Assembly: GCF_022601685.1 (NCBI RefSeq)
Contig: NZ_JAKUML010000001.1
Coordinates: 124,001 to 188,000 of the forward strand
Direction of reading: 5' to 3'
From: Acinetobacter sedimenti
Lineage (GTDB): Bacteria; Pseudomonadota; Gammaproteobacteria; Pseudomonadales; Moraxellaceae
Length of the DNA: 64,000 nucleotides
The notes under the pieces were generated by a model, which was not told where the DNA came from, ran no database searches, and worked only from the letters and a program-made list of their open reading frames with translations. The translations under genes and the position numbers were made by a program. Shown piece by piece: positions 1-8,726 of the stretch (position 1 is the stretch's first letter; each line of letters opens with the position of its first letter).

Positions 1-347
1 GCTTGGATATGTACCATACGATCGGCTGGATAGAAGTTCAGCACTTTATTCATGCGATCAAGGCTCACCACCATTTCGCCATTAGATGCGACTGCACCTG
101 CAGATAAACCTGTACGACCGCCAGATGGTGTGATGGCGATATTGAATTGATTGGCTATTTTAACCAAATCCGCCACTTCTTGTGTGGTGCTTGGGAAAAC
201 GATCACACTTGGGTTTGGCTCAAAATGTTTGGTCCAGTCTTTACCCCAGGTCATCAGGGCGTCGGTGTCAGTTTTGACACGTTGTTCACCGACAATGTTT
301 TGAATAGCGGTAAGAAAATCAGTAGGTAAATTGACAGAAGCATTCAT
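1..347 (-). CDS. FAD-binding D-2-hydroxyacid (probably D-2-hydroxyglutarate) dehydrogenase, 5' part only
   Basis: This is the N-terminal ~115 residues of an FAD-linked oxidase of the GlcD/D2HGDH type; the gene runs off the left edge. Reading from the ATG at 347, the fragment contains VIVFPSTTQEVADLVKIAN followed by TPSGGRTGLSAGA, the PP-loop that holds FAD in the PCMH/VAO fold. The family oxidises D-2-hydroxyacids and passes electrons to ETF or quinone. The gene is divergent from serA with about 100 bp between them. The same neighbours occur in Pseudomonas, where the enzyme was shown to be D-2-hydroxyglutarate dehydrogenase that recycles a SerA by-product. The substrate is therefore inferred from context. 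A glycolate or D-lactate oxidase is the alternative, and the missing C-terminus would decide. Confidence 0.8.
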   Translation of the reverse strand, partial: MNASVNLPTDFLTAIQNIVGEQRVKTDTDALMTWGKDWTKHFEPNPSVIVFPSTTQEVADLVKIANQFNIAITPSGGRTGLSAGAVASNGEMVVSLDRMNKVLNFYPADRMVHIQ

Positions 348-449
348 AGTGCTAAACCCAAATATCGAGATAAAAAGACATGATTAAAAGCCATTGGATA
401 TATGTTATCATACTGCGATTCAATTTTTGGCCTTTGTAGCGGAGTCGTG

Positions 450-1679
450 ATGAGCCAACTTTCACTTCCAAAAGATAAAATTCGTTTCCTCTTGTTAGAA
501 GGTGTGCATCAAAATGCCATCGATACTTTGAACGCAGCAGGTTATACCAATATCGATTATCGTAAAACTGCGCTTGAAGGAGATGAGCTAAAAGAAGCGA
601 TCCAAGATGCCCATTTCGTTGGGATTCGTTCACGTACCCAGTTGACTGAGGAAGTGATTGAGTCGGCGAATAAATTGATCGCCATTGGTTGCTTCTGTAT
701 TGGTACCAACCAAGTAGACTTGAAAGCCGCTATGGCGCGTGGTATTCCAGTATTTAATGCACCGTATTCGAATACCCGTTCAGTTGCAGAATTGGTCTTG
801 GCGCAAGCGATCCTATTGCTTCGTCGTGTCCCTGAAAAAAATATGGTATGTCACCGTGGTGGTTGGGACAAGTCTGCTGTGGGTTCGTATGAAACACGTG
901 GTAAGACTTTGGGTATCGTTGGTTATGGTTCGATCGGCTCACAACTTTCTGTGATCGCAGAAAGCTTGGGTATGCACGTGATCTATTATGATGTCGTGAC
1001 CAAGTTGCCACTCGGTAATGCACGTCAAGTCGGTTCAATGGGTGAGCTACTTGCCAATGCTGATGTTGTGTCGCTTCATGTACCTGAAGTGCCATCTACA
1101 CGTTACTTCTTTACCAAAGAGCAATTTGCTCAGATGAAAGAAGGCGCAATCTTTATGAATGCGGCTCGTGGTACGTGTGTAGTCATCGAAGATTTGGCTG
1201 ATGCGTTGAAATCAGGTCATTTGGGCGGTGCAGCAGTAGATGTATTCCCGAAAGAGCCGAAAGCCAATGGTGAAGAATTCCAATCTCCGCTACGTGGTCT
1301 AGACAATGTGATCTTGACACCACACGTTGGTGGTTCAACCATGGAAGCGCAGGCGAACATCGGTCTTGAAGTTGGTGAGAAATTCGTTGCGTATTCTGAC
1401 AAAGGTATGACTTTATCTGCGGTGAACTTCCCTGAGATCGCATTGCCATTGACCGAAGGTCAACATCGCCTATTGCACATTCATAAGAATGTTCCGGGTG
1501 TATTGTCAAAAATCAACACACTATTTGCTGAGCAAGGCATCAATATCGCAGGTCAATCTTTGATGACTAAAGGCGATGTCGGTTACTTGGTCATGGATGT
1601 GGACGCATCTGCATCACAAGAAGCCTTGGATACTTTGTATAATGTCGAAGGTACGATTCGAGTACGTGTTTTATTCTAA
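450..1679 (+). CDS. serA: D-3-phosphoglycerate dehydrogenase
   Basis: First step of serine biosynthesis: NAD-dependent oxidation of 3-phosphoglycerate to 3-phosphohydroxypyruvate, in the cytosol. The protein is 409 aa (E. coli SerA is 410). The Rossmann loop GYGSIG is at 158-163. The catalytic set Arg240 (NAARG), Glu269 (PKEP) and His292 (PHVGG) falls at the E. coli positions. A C-terminal ACT domain (about 337-409, starting near HIHKNVPGVLSKIN) is the usual serine-feedback site. I chose the ATG at 450 because GGAG lies at 441-444; an in-frame ATG at 402 would add 16 unrelated residues. SerA enzymes of this class also reduce 2-oxoglutarate to D-2-hydroxyglutarate, which gives the divergent neighbour a purpose. 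Confidence 0.97.
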   Translation: MSQLSLPKDKIRFLLLEGVHQNAIDTLNAAGYTNIDYRKTALEGDELKEAIQDAHFVGIRSRTQLTEEVIESANKLIAIGCFCIGTNQVDLKAAMARGIPVFNAPYSNTRSVAELVLAQAILLLRRVPEKNMVCHRGGWDKSAVGSYETRGKTLGIVGYGSIGSQLSVIAESLGMHVIYYDVVTKLPLGNARQVGSMGELLANADVVSLHVPEVPSTRYFFTKEQFAQMKEGAIFMNAARGTCVVIEDLADALKSGHLGGAAVDVFPKEPKANGEEFQSPLRGLDNVILTPHVGGSTMEAQANIGLEVGEKFVAYSDKGMTLSAVNFPEIALPLTEGQHRLLHIHKNVPGVLSKINTLFAEQGINIAGQSLMTKGDVGYLVMDVDASASQEALDTLYNVEGTIRVRVLF

Positions 1680-1710
1680 GTATCGTTAAAGCAATAATCC
1701 TACAAAATCT

Positions 1711-1735
1711 AAACCATTCTTCGGGATGGTTTTTT
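1711..1735 (+). terminator. Rho-independent terminator of serA
   Basis: Stem AAACCAT/ATGGTTT closed around a TTCG-containing loop and running into a T-tract, about 30 bp past the serA stop. Confidence 0.8.
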
Positions 1736-1761
1736 AATGGGCTGAGCGTGGGTTGAATCCG

Positions 1762-2184
1762 CTAATTCAATAGTTGTAATTGTTTGAGTTTTTTCCAATC
1801 AACAAGGGAAACTTGATCTTTGGCAATCCAAAGATGAATTGGCTTTTCATCTTTATTTTCAAATTGAAAGAACAATAATATACCAAAGGATTGAATTGAT
1901 TTTAATTCGGCTTGCTGTTGAAGATTTGATTTAACGACTTGAGAATTTTTAAGTGAATTTTTTGCGAGTGTCCACGTGTTTTGATCTAAATGTGCCATTG
2001 CCGTGATGGGCGAGCGATTTCTAAAAAATAAAGAGAAGAAACCTGCTACGACGGTCAATAAGAGCGCCCAAATACTTGGCATAGTTTGTAAAGCAAGTAC
2101 AAATAAAATAGCCAATAAACCAATTTGAATCAGTAATTTATAAAAACTAACTTTGAGCTGTACATATAGGTTTGACGCATCCAT
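1762..2184 (-). CDS. YgfX/CptA-like inner-membrane protein
   Basis: 140 aa with two adjacent hydrophobic segments (about residues 15-32 and 36-53), then a basic patch (FRNRSP) and a soluble C-terminal half rich in Lys and Gln. This is the layout of the YgfX (CptA) family, PF07254. The gene lies directly downstream of sdhE, as ygfX does in E. coli, with 37 bp between them. In E. coli YgfX was described as a membrane toxin acting on FtsZ/MreB, but its link to SdhE suggests a role near flavoprotein assembly. Sequence similarity in this family is weak, so the call rests mainly on topology and neighbourhood. Confidence 0.6.
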   Translation of the reverse strand: MDASNLYVQLKVSFYKLLIQIGLLAILFVLALQTMPSIWALLLTVVAGFFSLFFRNRSPITAMAHLDQNTWTLAKNSLKNSQVVKSNLQQQAELKSIQSFGILLFFQFENKDEKPIHLWIAKDQVSLVDWKKLKQLQLLN

Positions 2185-2221
2185 AACTCAATATTTCAAA
2201 GTGTTTGTGGTGACAGGACAG

Positions 2222-2482
2222 TTAGTTGCTGTGTACGAAACTTTTCATCTTCGCAATCAAATCAAGCAAGGCTTTATTCTCAGGCTCAGACACTGCCATA
2301 AACCAATCAAGTAAATCAGGATCTTCTTGTTCGACCAATTCTTCAAATAAGGCTTGCTCATCAGCGGGTGCTGTTAAGTATTGAGTTTTCACATATGGGT
2401 CAAAATAAATATCCAACTCTTTTAAGCCACGACGGGCACGGTAGATGACTTTGCGCTGTTCTAAAGTAGGTTCGACTGACAT
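2222..2482 (-). CDS. sdhE: Succinate dehydrogenase assembly factor SdhE (YgfY/CptB)
   Basis: 86 aa, all-helical DUF339 family. The hallmark RGxxE motif is present as R18-G-L-K-E22, followed by the conserved LDIYFDPY stretch and the C-terminal DPDLLDWFMAVSEP helix. SdhE binds the flavoprotein subunits SdhA and FrdA and promotes covalent FAD attachment in the cytosol. It is the first gene of a two-gene unit with the YgfX-like membrane protein. The sdh operon itself is not in the window. Confidence 0.93.
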   Translation of the reverse strand: MSVEPTLEQRKVIYRARRGLKELDIYFDPYVKTQYLTAPADEQALFEELVEQEDPDLLDWFMAVSEPENKALLDLIAKMKSFVHSN

Positions 2483-2759
2483 AAGGGATCCTCAATGAAT
2501 GAATCGGCATTCAACCGATTAAATTCGTGAAATTGTAAACTATTTTTCTAGATTTCTCTGATTTTCCTGATTGGATTGACTGAATTTACCTGAATTGTGG
2601 TCTTGGCAAAATCTGCCAGTTCCTCACTGGATTTGAGCATTGTGCGCATTGTTTGCACATTAGCTTTCCTTTTAACTAAATGGCGAATTGAATGGTAAAA
2701 ATTTTCACGTTTTGAAGATTGAATGTTTTTTTAAATGATTTTGAATACAAGGATTTGTT

Positions 2760-3932
2760 ATGTCTGAAGGTGCGATTCGTCCGATTGCCAATATGCTTCC
2801 CCGCAATTTATTTAATGCTGAACACGATGCTTTTCGTGACACGGTGCGTCGCTTCTATGAAAAAGAAGTCGTGCCAAATATCGAAAAATACGAAACCCAA
2901 CAGCATGTTGATCGTGACTTGTGGAACAAGGCGGGCGAGCTCGGTTTGCTCTGTGCGACCATGCCTGAGCAGTACGGTGGCTCAGGTGTAGATCGCTTGT
3001 ACAGTATGATCTTGATCGAAGAACAAGCCTATGCGATGGACTCCAGTACAGGCTTCTCTCTGCACTCTGATATCGTCGCCAATTACATTAATAACTTCGG
3101 TAATGATGCACAAAAAAGTCACTGGCTACCGAAAATGGCAGCTGGTGAAACCGTCACAGCGATTGCCATGACTGAGCCGGGTACAGGTTCAGATTTGCAA
3201 GCGGTGCGTACTACCGCAGAGCTTGATGGTGATGACTATATTATTAATGGTTCAAAAATCTTTATCACCAATGGCTATCTTTGCGATATGGCGATCGTGG
3301 TCTGCAAAACAGGTAAAGAAGAAAAAGGCTCTGCGAATTTATCCTTGATCATCGTTGAAGCGGATCGTGCAGGCTTTAGCAAAGGCAAGCCACTCAAAAA
3401 AGTTGGGATGAAAGGGCAAGATACTTGCGAGCTATTTTTTGATAATGTCCGAGTGCCAAAAGAAAACTTACTTGGTATGCAAGGCATGGGATTTATGATG
3501 TTGATGAAAGAACTTGCATGGGAGCGTATGTTAGTTGCGATCATCTGTCAGGCAGGTGCAGAAGCAGCGCTCGCACATACTATTCAATACACCAAAGAGC
3601 GCAAAGCCTTTGGTAAAGCGGTAGCAAGCTTTCAAAATACACGCTTTAAACTGGCGGAACTACGTACCGAGATAGATTTCTGTCGTGCTTATTTGGATCG
3701 TTGTATGGAGCTTCAACTCGAAGAGAAACTCGGCATTGATGCGGCGGCGGCAGCGAAGTATAAGATTTCGGATATGTTCTCCAAAGTCGTCGATGAATGT
3801 GTGCAGCTGCATGGTGGCTATGGCTATATGCTTGAGTACCCAATCGCTCGTGCCTATATCGACAACCGAGCCAATCGTATTTATGCAGGCACCAATGAGA
3901 TCATGAAAGAGTTGATTTCAAGAACATTGTAA
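2760..3932 (+). CDS. Acyl-CoA dehydrogenase
   Basis: 390 aa, full length for the family; FAD-dependent alpha,beta-dehydrogenation of an acyl-CoA with electrons going to ETF. It shows the first family signature (AMTEPGTGSDL), an ITNG substrate/FAD strand, and the C-terminal signature around QLHGGYGYMLEYPIARAYID. The catalytic base is probably Glu359 of LEYP, the short/medium-chain position. RIYAGTNEIMKELI is the usual C-terminal FAD-contact segment. AAGGA sits just upstream of the ATG at 2760. The gene stands alone, so neighbours give no clue to the substrate, which could be a fatty acyl-CoA or a branched-chain acyl-CoA. Confidence 0.93.
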   Translation: MSEGAIRPIANMLPRNLFNAEHDAFRDTVRRFYEKEVVPNIEKYETQQHVDRDLWNKAGELGLLCATMPEQYGGSGVDRLYSMILIEEQAYAMDSSTGFSLHSDIVANYINNFGNDAQKSHWLPKMAAGETVTAIAMTEPGTGSDLQAVRTTAELDGDDYIINGSKIFITNGYLCDMAIVVCKTGKEEKGSANLSLIIVEADRAGFSKGKPLKKVGMKGQDTCELFFDNVRVPKENLLGMQGMGFMMLMKELAWERMLVAIICQAGAEAALAHTIQYTKERKAFGKAVASFQNTRFKLAELRTEIDFCRAYLDRCMELQLEEKLGIDAAAAAKYKISDMFSKVVDECVQLHGGYGYMLEYPIARAYIDNRANRIYAGTNEIMKELISRTL

Positions 3933-4036
3933 ATGTGAAGTCATTGGCGATCAGGAAATTGTTAGACAAATTATCAAGATTGAAGACTATTTTTGTATAG
4001 TATGAAAATTCATCAACTGAGATAGAGGTGAGTGAA

Positions 4037-4144
4037 ATGATTATTCCAACTTATCTTTTCGTCCTGCTAGCCACTGTTCTTGCAATCGTCATTGGTCGTG
4101 CTGGCACTGTACTTCGTGAAATGTTAGATCATCAACATTCTTAA
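4037..4144 (+). CDS. Small single-pass membrane protein (35 aa)
   Basis: The ATG at 4037 is preceded by GAGGTG with good spacing. The reading frame encodes MIIPTYLFVLLATVLAIVIG followed by a polar tail RAGTVLREMLDHQHS and TAA. Residues 3-20 form one clear transmembrane helix, and a positively charged tail follows it. The gene is followed 30 bp later by a strong terminator, so it looks like a stand-alone transcription unit. I do not recognise a function. The ribosome binding site, start, stop and terminator together argue for a real small protein. Confidence 0.6.
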   Translation: MIIPTYLFVLLATVLAIVIGRAGTVLREMLDHQHS

Positions 4145-4176
4145 AAAATAAGCACTCCATGCTTTAAGTTGTACAC

Positions 4177-4213
4177 AAAAACAAGTCTATTCTCCCATAG
4201 GCTTGTTTTTTTT
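4177..4213 (+). terminator. Rho-independent terminator
   Basis: Stem AAAACAAG.CTAT / ATAG.CTTGTTTT around TCTCCC, followed by eight Ts. It ends the 35-aa protein unit, or read-through from the acyl-CoA dehydrogenase gene. Confidence 0.85.
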
Positions 4214-4377
4214 ATGCCTAGAATTAAAAAATAATGCTGTAGAATATTTGATCTGAGCGGTAAATTGACTATACTGCCAAGTAACACTTGCAAAGCGGTC
4301 TTTTCAACAACAATAAGCTTTGCTATGGTGAGTGGTTAGGGACATCAAAAAAATATTGAGATAGAGGACGTCTATTT

Positions 4378-5631
4378 ATGCCTAAGGTTCAGAAGTTGTG
4401 CCAGGGTGTGGCGCTTGCGATGACTGTTGCGGTGACTTTTACGGGGTGTTCGCACATCATTAAGTCAGGGGCGAATATTGCACTACGTTTTAGTGAAAAT
4501 CATATCGTACCGCCAATCCTAGCTATGGATGATGCCGACATGGCATGTGCATCAGGGAACGCATTAACTCCTGCAATTATGTCTACCAAAGACATGGGTG
4601 CCGATCCCACCAAAATGGCTGTTTTACTGTACACATCTGCAGGACTTTGTGCAGAAACAGAAGCCTTAAATGCAGAGTTGCGCTACTTACGTGCTGCTAA
4701 AGCAGGTAATGTTGCAGAAGCACAAGATGCACGTATTGAACAAAAGCGTTGGGCTGCGATCGCTGCACATCGTCAATATGCAGGCTATCAAATCTTTGCC
4801 GAGCGTTGGGAAACCAAATACAAATTCAGATTGGGTGATTCATGCCCAACGATGAAAAAAGATTTAGATAAAACTGTTTACCTATTGGGTATGCTCAGTG
4901 GTCTACAAGCTGTGACCAATGATATTAACTCTGGCGGTGAAGTCGAAGTACCGAAGGACATCGCTGCGATTGTTGAGCGTGGTATGGCGTGTCTAGACAA
5001 TGAACAGTTCTGGGGCACGCCAAACGCAACACGTGCGGTCATTTGGCAGCTACTTCCAGGTGCTGAAGAAGGCAAGCCTGATCCACAACAAACATTGCGT
5101 GACTCAATGGCGATCGGTGAGCGTACGGGTGTTCGCCTACCACATGCGCTCTATGCAGTCGCAGCACAAGCCAGCGGTGATCCTGCTCGAATTCGTGAGG
5201 CGCTCCGTGCGTATGGTAATTCGATTGGTGAAGGTAAGGCAGTGAATCCTGACTATCGCCTTGTCAATACAATGGCAGGCTTGATGGTGCGCTCGGTTGC
5301 AGATCGTTATTGGACTGAAAATACTGGCGTGCGTATGGCAGATGGTGGCTTTAACACCTTCTGGGATGAAACGCCTGATGATGGTTTAGGTGATCTTGGT
5401 GCGGACTTGTTTGATGCCCTAGACGCTGATAATGTGCCAGCGGTTGAAGCTGAGACAGAAGCTGTCGAAGAAACCGTAGAGGCAGAAGCAGTTGAAGAGC
5501 AAGCAACTGAATCTGAAGCGACAGAATCTGAAGCGACAGAGAGTCAAGCAGAAGAAGCTGTTGAATCTGAAACTGTAGAAGAAGTAGTCGAAGATGAGGC
5601 GGTAGAGTCTGATAGCCAACCTGCGGAATAA
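4378..5631 (+). CDS. TatT-like (TRAP transporter T-component) lipoprotein with acidic C-terminal tail
   Basis: 417 aa. A lipoprotein signal ends in the lipobox FTGC, with Cys24 as the lipidated residue. The body (about 25-340) is helix-rich with TPR-like Ala/Leu spacing and matches the TatT family (PF16811), a periplasmic lipoprotein that in Treponema partners a TRAP substrate-binding protein. The last ~60 residues are a low-complexity Glu/Ala/Val/Ser tail with repeats of ESEAT and VEE, absent from the family core and probably disordered. GAGG precedes the ATG at spacing 10. The large TRAP permease two genes downstream supports a transport role. The substrate is unknown. Confidence 0.75.
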   Translation: MPKVQKLCQGVALAMTVAVTFTGCSHIIKSGANIALRFSENHIVPPILAMDDADMACASGNALTPAIMSTKDMGADPTKMAVLLYTSAGLCAETEALNAELRYLRAAKAGNVAEAQDARIEQKRWAAIAAHRQYAGYQIFAERWETKYKFRLGDSCPTMKKDLDKTVYLLGMLSGLQAVTNDINSGGEVEVPKDIAAIVERGMACLDNEQFWGTPNATRAVIWQLLPGAEEGKPDPQQTLRDSMAIGERTGVRLPHALYAVAAQASGDPARIREALRAYGNSIGEGKAVNPDYRLVNTMAGLMVRSVADRYWTENTGVRMADGGFNTFWDETPDDGLGDLGADLFDALDADNVPAVEAETEAVEETVEAEAVEEQATESEATESEATESQAEEAVESETVEEVVEDEAVESDSQPAE

Positions 5632-5682
5632 CAGTCTGTACTCAAAAGCAGTAGGCTACTGAAAATCAAGTTAAGGTAGCGA

Positions 5683-6273
5683 ATGAAATCAGAGCAAGGC
5701 AAATTGATGTTGATTGTACTCAGTGCAGTGCTGAGTGCAATTATGCAATTTGCGCCTGATTTTTTTATTTATCTAAGTGAGGTGATGTTGTCACAGCCGT
5801 GGCGATTTATTACAGCGCATTGGGTGCATGTGGGGTGGGTACATTATCTACTCAATCTCATTGCCTTTATCTGTTTTCCTTTTATTTTCCATAAAATTCG
5901 CACACGCCTACTGTTACTTTTTATTGTCATCTTACCGTTGATGATCAGCTTAGGCTTTTATTGGTGCTTTCCTCAGATCGAAGCCTATGCAGGGTTTTCA
6001 GGTGTACTACATGGCTTGTATGCAATGGCAGCGCTTGTGTCTTTGCAATTTCCACGTGAACGATTATTTGCGACACTTATCCTTGCAGGTTTGATCGCTA
6101 AACTGATTTGGGAAGCAACAGTCGGTGAAATCTCTGCCACGATGCAAATGATAGGTAGTCCGATCTTGATCGAAGCCCATCAGCTCGGCGCATTGATGAG
6201 CATCATACTGCTGTTGATGGTTTTGCTTTGGAATCGTATCTGTTCAAAATGGGCACTTCGTTTGGTCTATTAA
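5683..6273 (+). CDS. Rhombosortase-like rhomboid-family intramembrane serine protease
   Basis: 196 aa with about six membrane segments. The rhomboid core is visible: HWVHVGWVHYLLN (46-58), the active-site motif GFSGVLHG (104-111, nucleophile Ser106) and His166 in EAHQLGAL as dyad partner. The small size and the W.H..LN/GxSGxLHG pattern fit rhombosortases, which cut GlyGly-CTERM tails from exported proteins before release by type II secretion, better than GlpG. It starts at the ATG at 5683 behind AAGG, 51 bp after the TatT-like gene. No GlyGly-CTERM substrate is encoded in this window, so the substrates must lie elsewhere. Confidence 0.75.
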   Translation: MKSEQGKLMLIVLSAVLSAIMQFAPDFFIYLSEVMLSQPWRFITAHWVHVGWVHYLLNLIAFICFPFIFHKIRTRLLLLFIVILPLMISLGFYWCFPQIEAYAGFSGVLHGLYAMAALVSLQFPRERLFATLILAGLIAKLIWEATVGEISATMQMIGSPILIEAHQLGALMSIILLLMVLLWNRICSKWALRLVY

Positions 6274-6505
6274 AAGCGATGGATATTCGCAGATTCGACG
6301 GTAAAGACTTGGCAAGAGTTGACTAAATTAACGCAAATAATTTGAAAATAGCTATTTTCAATTGCTTAGAAATACTGCAAATTACACAAAACTGGAAAGT
6401 GAGATGTCGGGATCGGCATCAAATGGATGTAATAACAACAAGCAGATGCAATGGTCGAGAAAATGAGCTTCTCAGACTGGCGTTTGTAATCAATGTGGGA
6501 TACAT

Positions 6506-8689
6506 ATGCAAGATAGTAATCAACACCACGATGCACATAAGGTTGATCCAGGGAAGCCTAGAAATGGATATGAATGGTTATCGACCATTGCCATCTTTTT
6601 CTTATTGCTACTTACCCTGATCATTGGTACTGGAGAGATGATCCACGGACAGCTATTGCGTGTCGGTGAGCAAATCTACGGTGATCCTGATACTGGGATT
6701 CAATACTCCTTCCTGCGTGCAGAGCCTGAAAAACCGAGTTGTGAGCGCAATATTGATATTGATGCTGCAGTTCAACAACAGATGGCAGCCAATCAAAATG
6801 ATGAATTTGCGGACTTCTTTGGCGTAGCCTCAGAGGAAGATGTACGTAATTCAATCATTGCAGGACAAGCGTCCTGTGTAGAAAAGCATAATTTTTATGA
6901 TCAGATCGTCACACATATGGACGAGCATCCGAGTGTTCGGACTTATCGTGCCTTTGAAACGACTTTCTTTGGCATCTTTAAGTTTGGTACGGAATACCGT
7001 GCGTTACTACTGATGCTCATGGTGGCGATTGCCTCGATCATTACGACCTTTAATATTCATCATATTGGGCTTCGAGCGCCGAGCACCAAGATCGACTTTA
7101 AGGTCTATGGTGTGGCAATGGTGATTGCCAACCTATTCCTGACCAGTGCCTGTATTTTCCAGTACAATTCGGCGATGAATGCAGGGGTCGAAGTTGCAAC
7201 CAAGATGCAGATTATTTACTGGCTGTGGATTGGTTTATTCTCGCTGTTGACCTTGATCAGCTTGTATAAATTGGTGAAACCGCCTGTGCCAACCCAAGAG
7301 GGTGGTAGCATCGGGCTAGCATTGTTAAGTGTGCCGTTATATGCCTACATGGCGATTTCTACAGGTGCAAACTTTACATTCCTGATGAATTATCCGATGG
7401 GTCAAGCGATCTATTTGGGACAACTCATTGAGTTCTCAAATATCTTCTTGAGCTTATCATTATTCATTTGGGTGGGTATGTTGCTCAAGCGAACTCGTGT
7501 CGTCGATTTATTTTTGAATATTCTACGTCCGTGGAACTTCGCGCCTGAAACCTTAACATGGTTGATTCTATTGGCTGCGGCTCTACCAACAGCATATACA
7601 GGTGCTTCGGGTATCTTCGTAATCGCTGCGGGTGCGATCATTTATCGTGAAGTATGGAATGCGGGTGGTCGTCGTCAGTATGCGATTGCTGCTGCAGCGA
7701 TGTCTGGTTCGATGGGTGTGGTACTTCGTCCATGTCTATTGATTGTGGTCATTGCATCACTGAATAAAGAAGTCACAACGGACTTGCTCTACCATTATGG
7801 TGTGTACGTCTTCTTGTTGACCTCGACTTTATTCTTGATCATTTCATTGTTCTTGGCGAAAGAGAAGTTCCGTATTGCATCACCTGCGGTCGCATTGCCA
7901 AACTCTGCCAAAGCATTGGTACCTGTATCACCGTATATCGTGATCGCAGTAGCAGTTTGGGCATTCTACAAGTTTGTACTTGATACCAACTTGAATGAGT
8001 TCACAGCGCAAGTGATCATGCCGATTATTCTGTTGGCAATGGTATTGTTTGATTCACTGCGTAAAGCACCTGAACCACAACCTGCAACAGGTCATTGGGA
8101 TGAGTCGCTAAAAGACTACGAACATGCCAATGCACCGACACATGAGCCACGTGAAAATATTGGTTTCTTCAAGTCGGTGAGTTATGCGACCTTTGAAACC
8201 ATTGGTCATATTGGCGCATTGATTATGCTGATGGCATTGTCTGTGAGTGTTGGTGGTTATCTTGAGCGTATCGAAGTGATGAGCATCATGCCAACTGACT
8301 TGAGCAGTATCGTGATGGCATTGACCATGCTTGCGATCTTGATGGTCTTCGTCGGTATGGTCATGGATCCATTCGGTGCGGTGATCTTGATCTCTGCGAC
8401 AGTTGCGCCAGTGGCTTACTCGTATGGTATTGAACCAGTTCACTTCTGGATGATTGCATTGATCAGCTTTGAGTTGGGTTATGTATCTCCACCAGTTGCG
8501 TTGAATCAGCTTCTCGCAAGGCAATCCATTGGTGATGCCGAGGTCGCAGAAGCCGATGCAGAAGTCCGTCACAAGTCGTTCTACTATCGATTTGAGCGCT
8601 GGTTGTTACCACTGATGGTGATGTTCCCTGCGATGTTGATCGTGACCTTTATTCCATACTTACTCAAGCTATTTGGTTGGTATCAGTAA
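6506..8689 (+). CDS. TRAP transporter large permease (DctM-type) with extended N-terminal domain
   Basis: 727 aa, well above the ~430 aa of a plain DctM. TM1 (about 24-44) is followed by a ~115-residue extracytoplasmic segment with two cysteines (Cys79, Cys124) that could form a disulfide. Several helices in the DctQ position come next, then the DctM core with AAALPTAYTGASGIFVIAAGA, the internal repeat VGMVMDPFGAVILISATVAPV and SFELGYVSPPVALN. TRAP systems couple sodium influx to uptake of organic acids delivered by a periplasmic binding protein. No dctP gene is adjacent. GGGA precedes the ATG. It probably works with the TatT-like lipoprotein upstream. Confidence 0.88.
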   Translation: MQDSNQHHDAHKVDPGKPRNGYEWLSTIAIFFLLLLTLIIGTGEMIHGQLLRVGEQIYGDPDTGIQYSFLRAEPEKPSCERNIDIDAAVQQQMAANQNDEFADFFGVASEEDVRNSIIAGQASCVEKHNFYDQIVTHMDEHPSVRTYRAFETTFFGIFKFGTEYRALLLMLMVAIASIITTFNIHHIGLRAPSTKIDFKVYGVAMVIANLFLTSACIFQYNSAMNAGVEVATKMQIIYWLWIGLFSLLTLISLYKLVKPPVPTQEGGSIGLALLSVPLYAYMAISTGANFTFLMNYPMGQAIYLGQLIEFSNIFLSLSLFIWVGMLLKRTRVVDLFLNILRPWNFAPETLTWLILLAAALPTAYTGASGIFVIAAGAIIYREVWNAGGRRQYAIAAAAMSGSMGVVLRPCLLIVVIASLNKEVTTDLLYHYGVYVFLLTSTLFLIISLFLAKEKFRIASPAVALPNSAKALVPVSPYIVIAVAVWAFYKFVLDTNLNEFTAQVIMPIILLAMVLFDSLRKAPEPQPATGHWDESLKDYEHANAPTHEPRENIGFFKSVSYATFETIGHIGALIMLMALSVSVGGYLERIEVMSIMPTDLSSIVMALTMLAILMVFVGMVMDPFGAVILISATVAPVAYSYGIEPVHFWMIALISFELGYVSPPVALNQLLARQSIGDAEVAEADAEVRHKSFYYRFERWLLPLMVMFPAMLIVTFIPYLLKLFGWYQ

Positions 8690-8726
8690 AGTGTGGTAAT
8701 TGAAAAAAGTTGAACATCAATAACAA

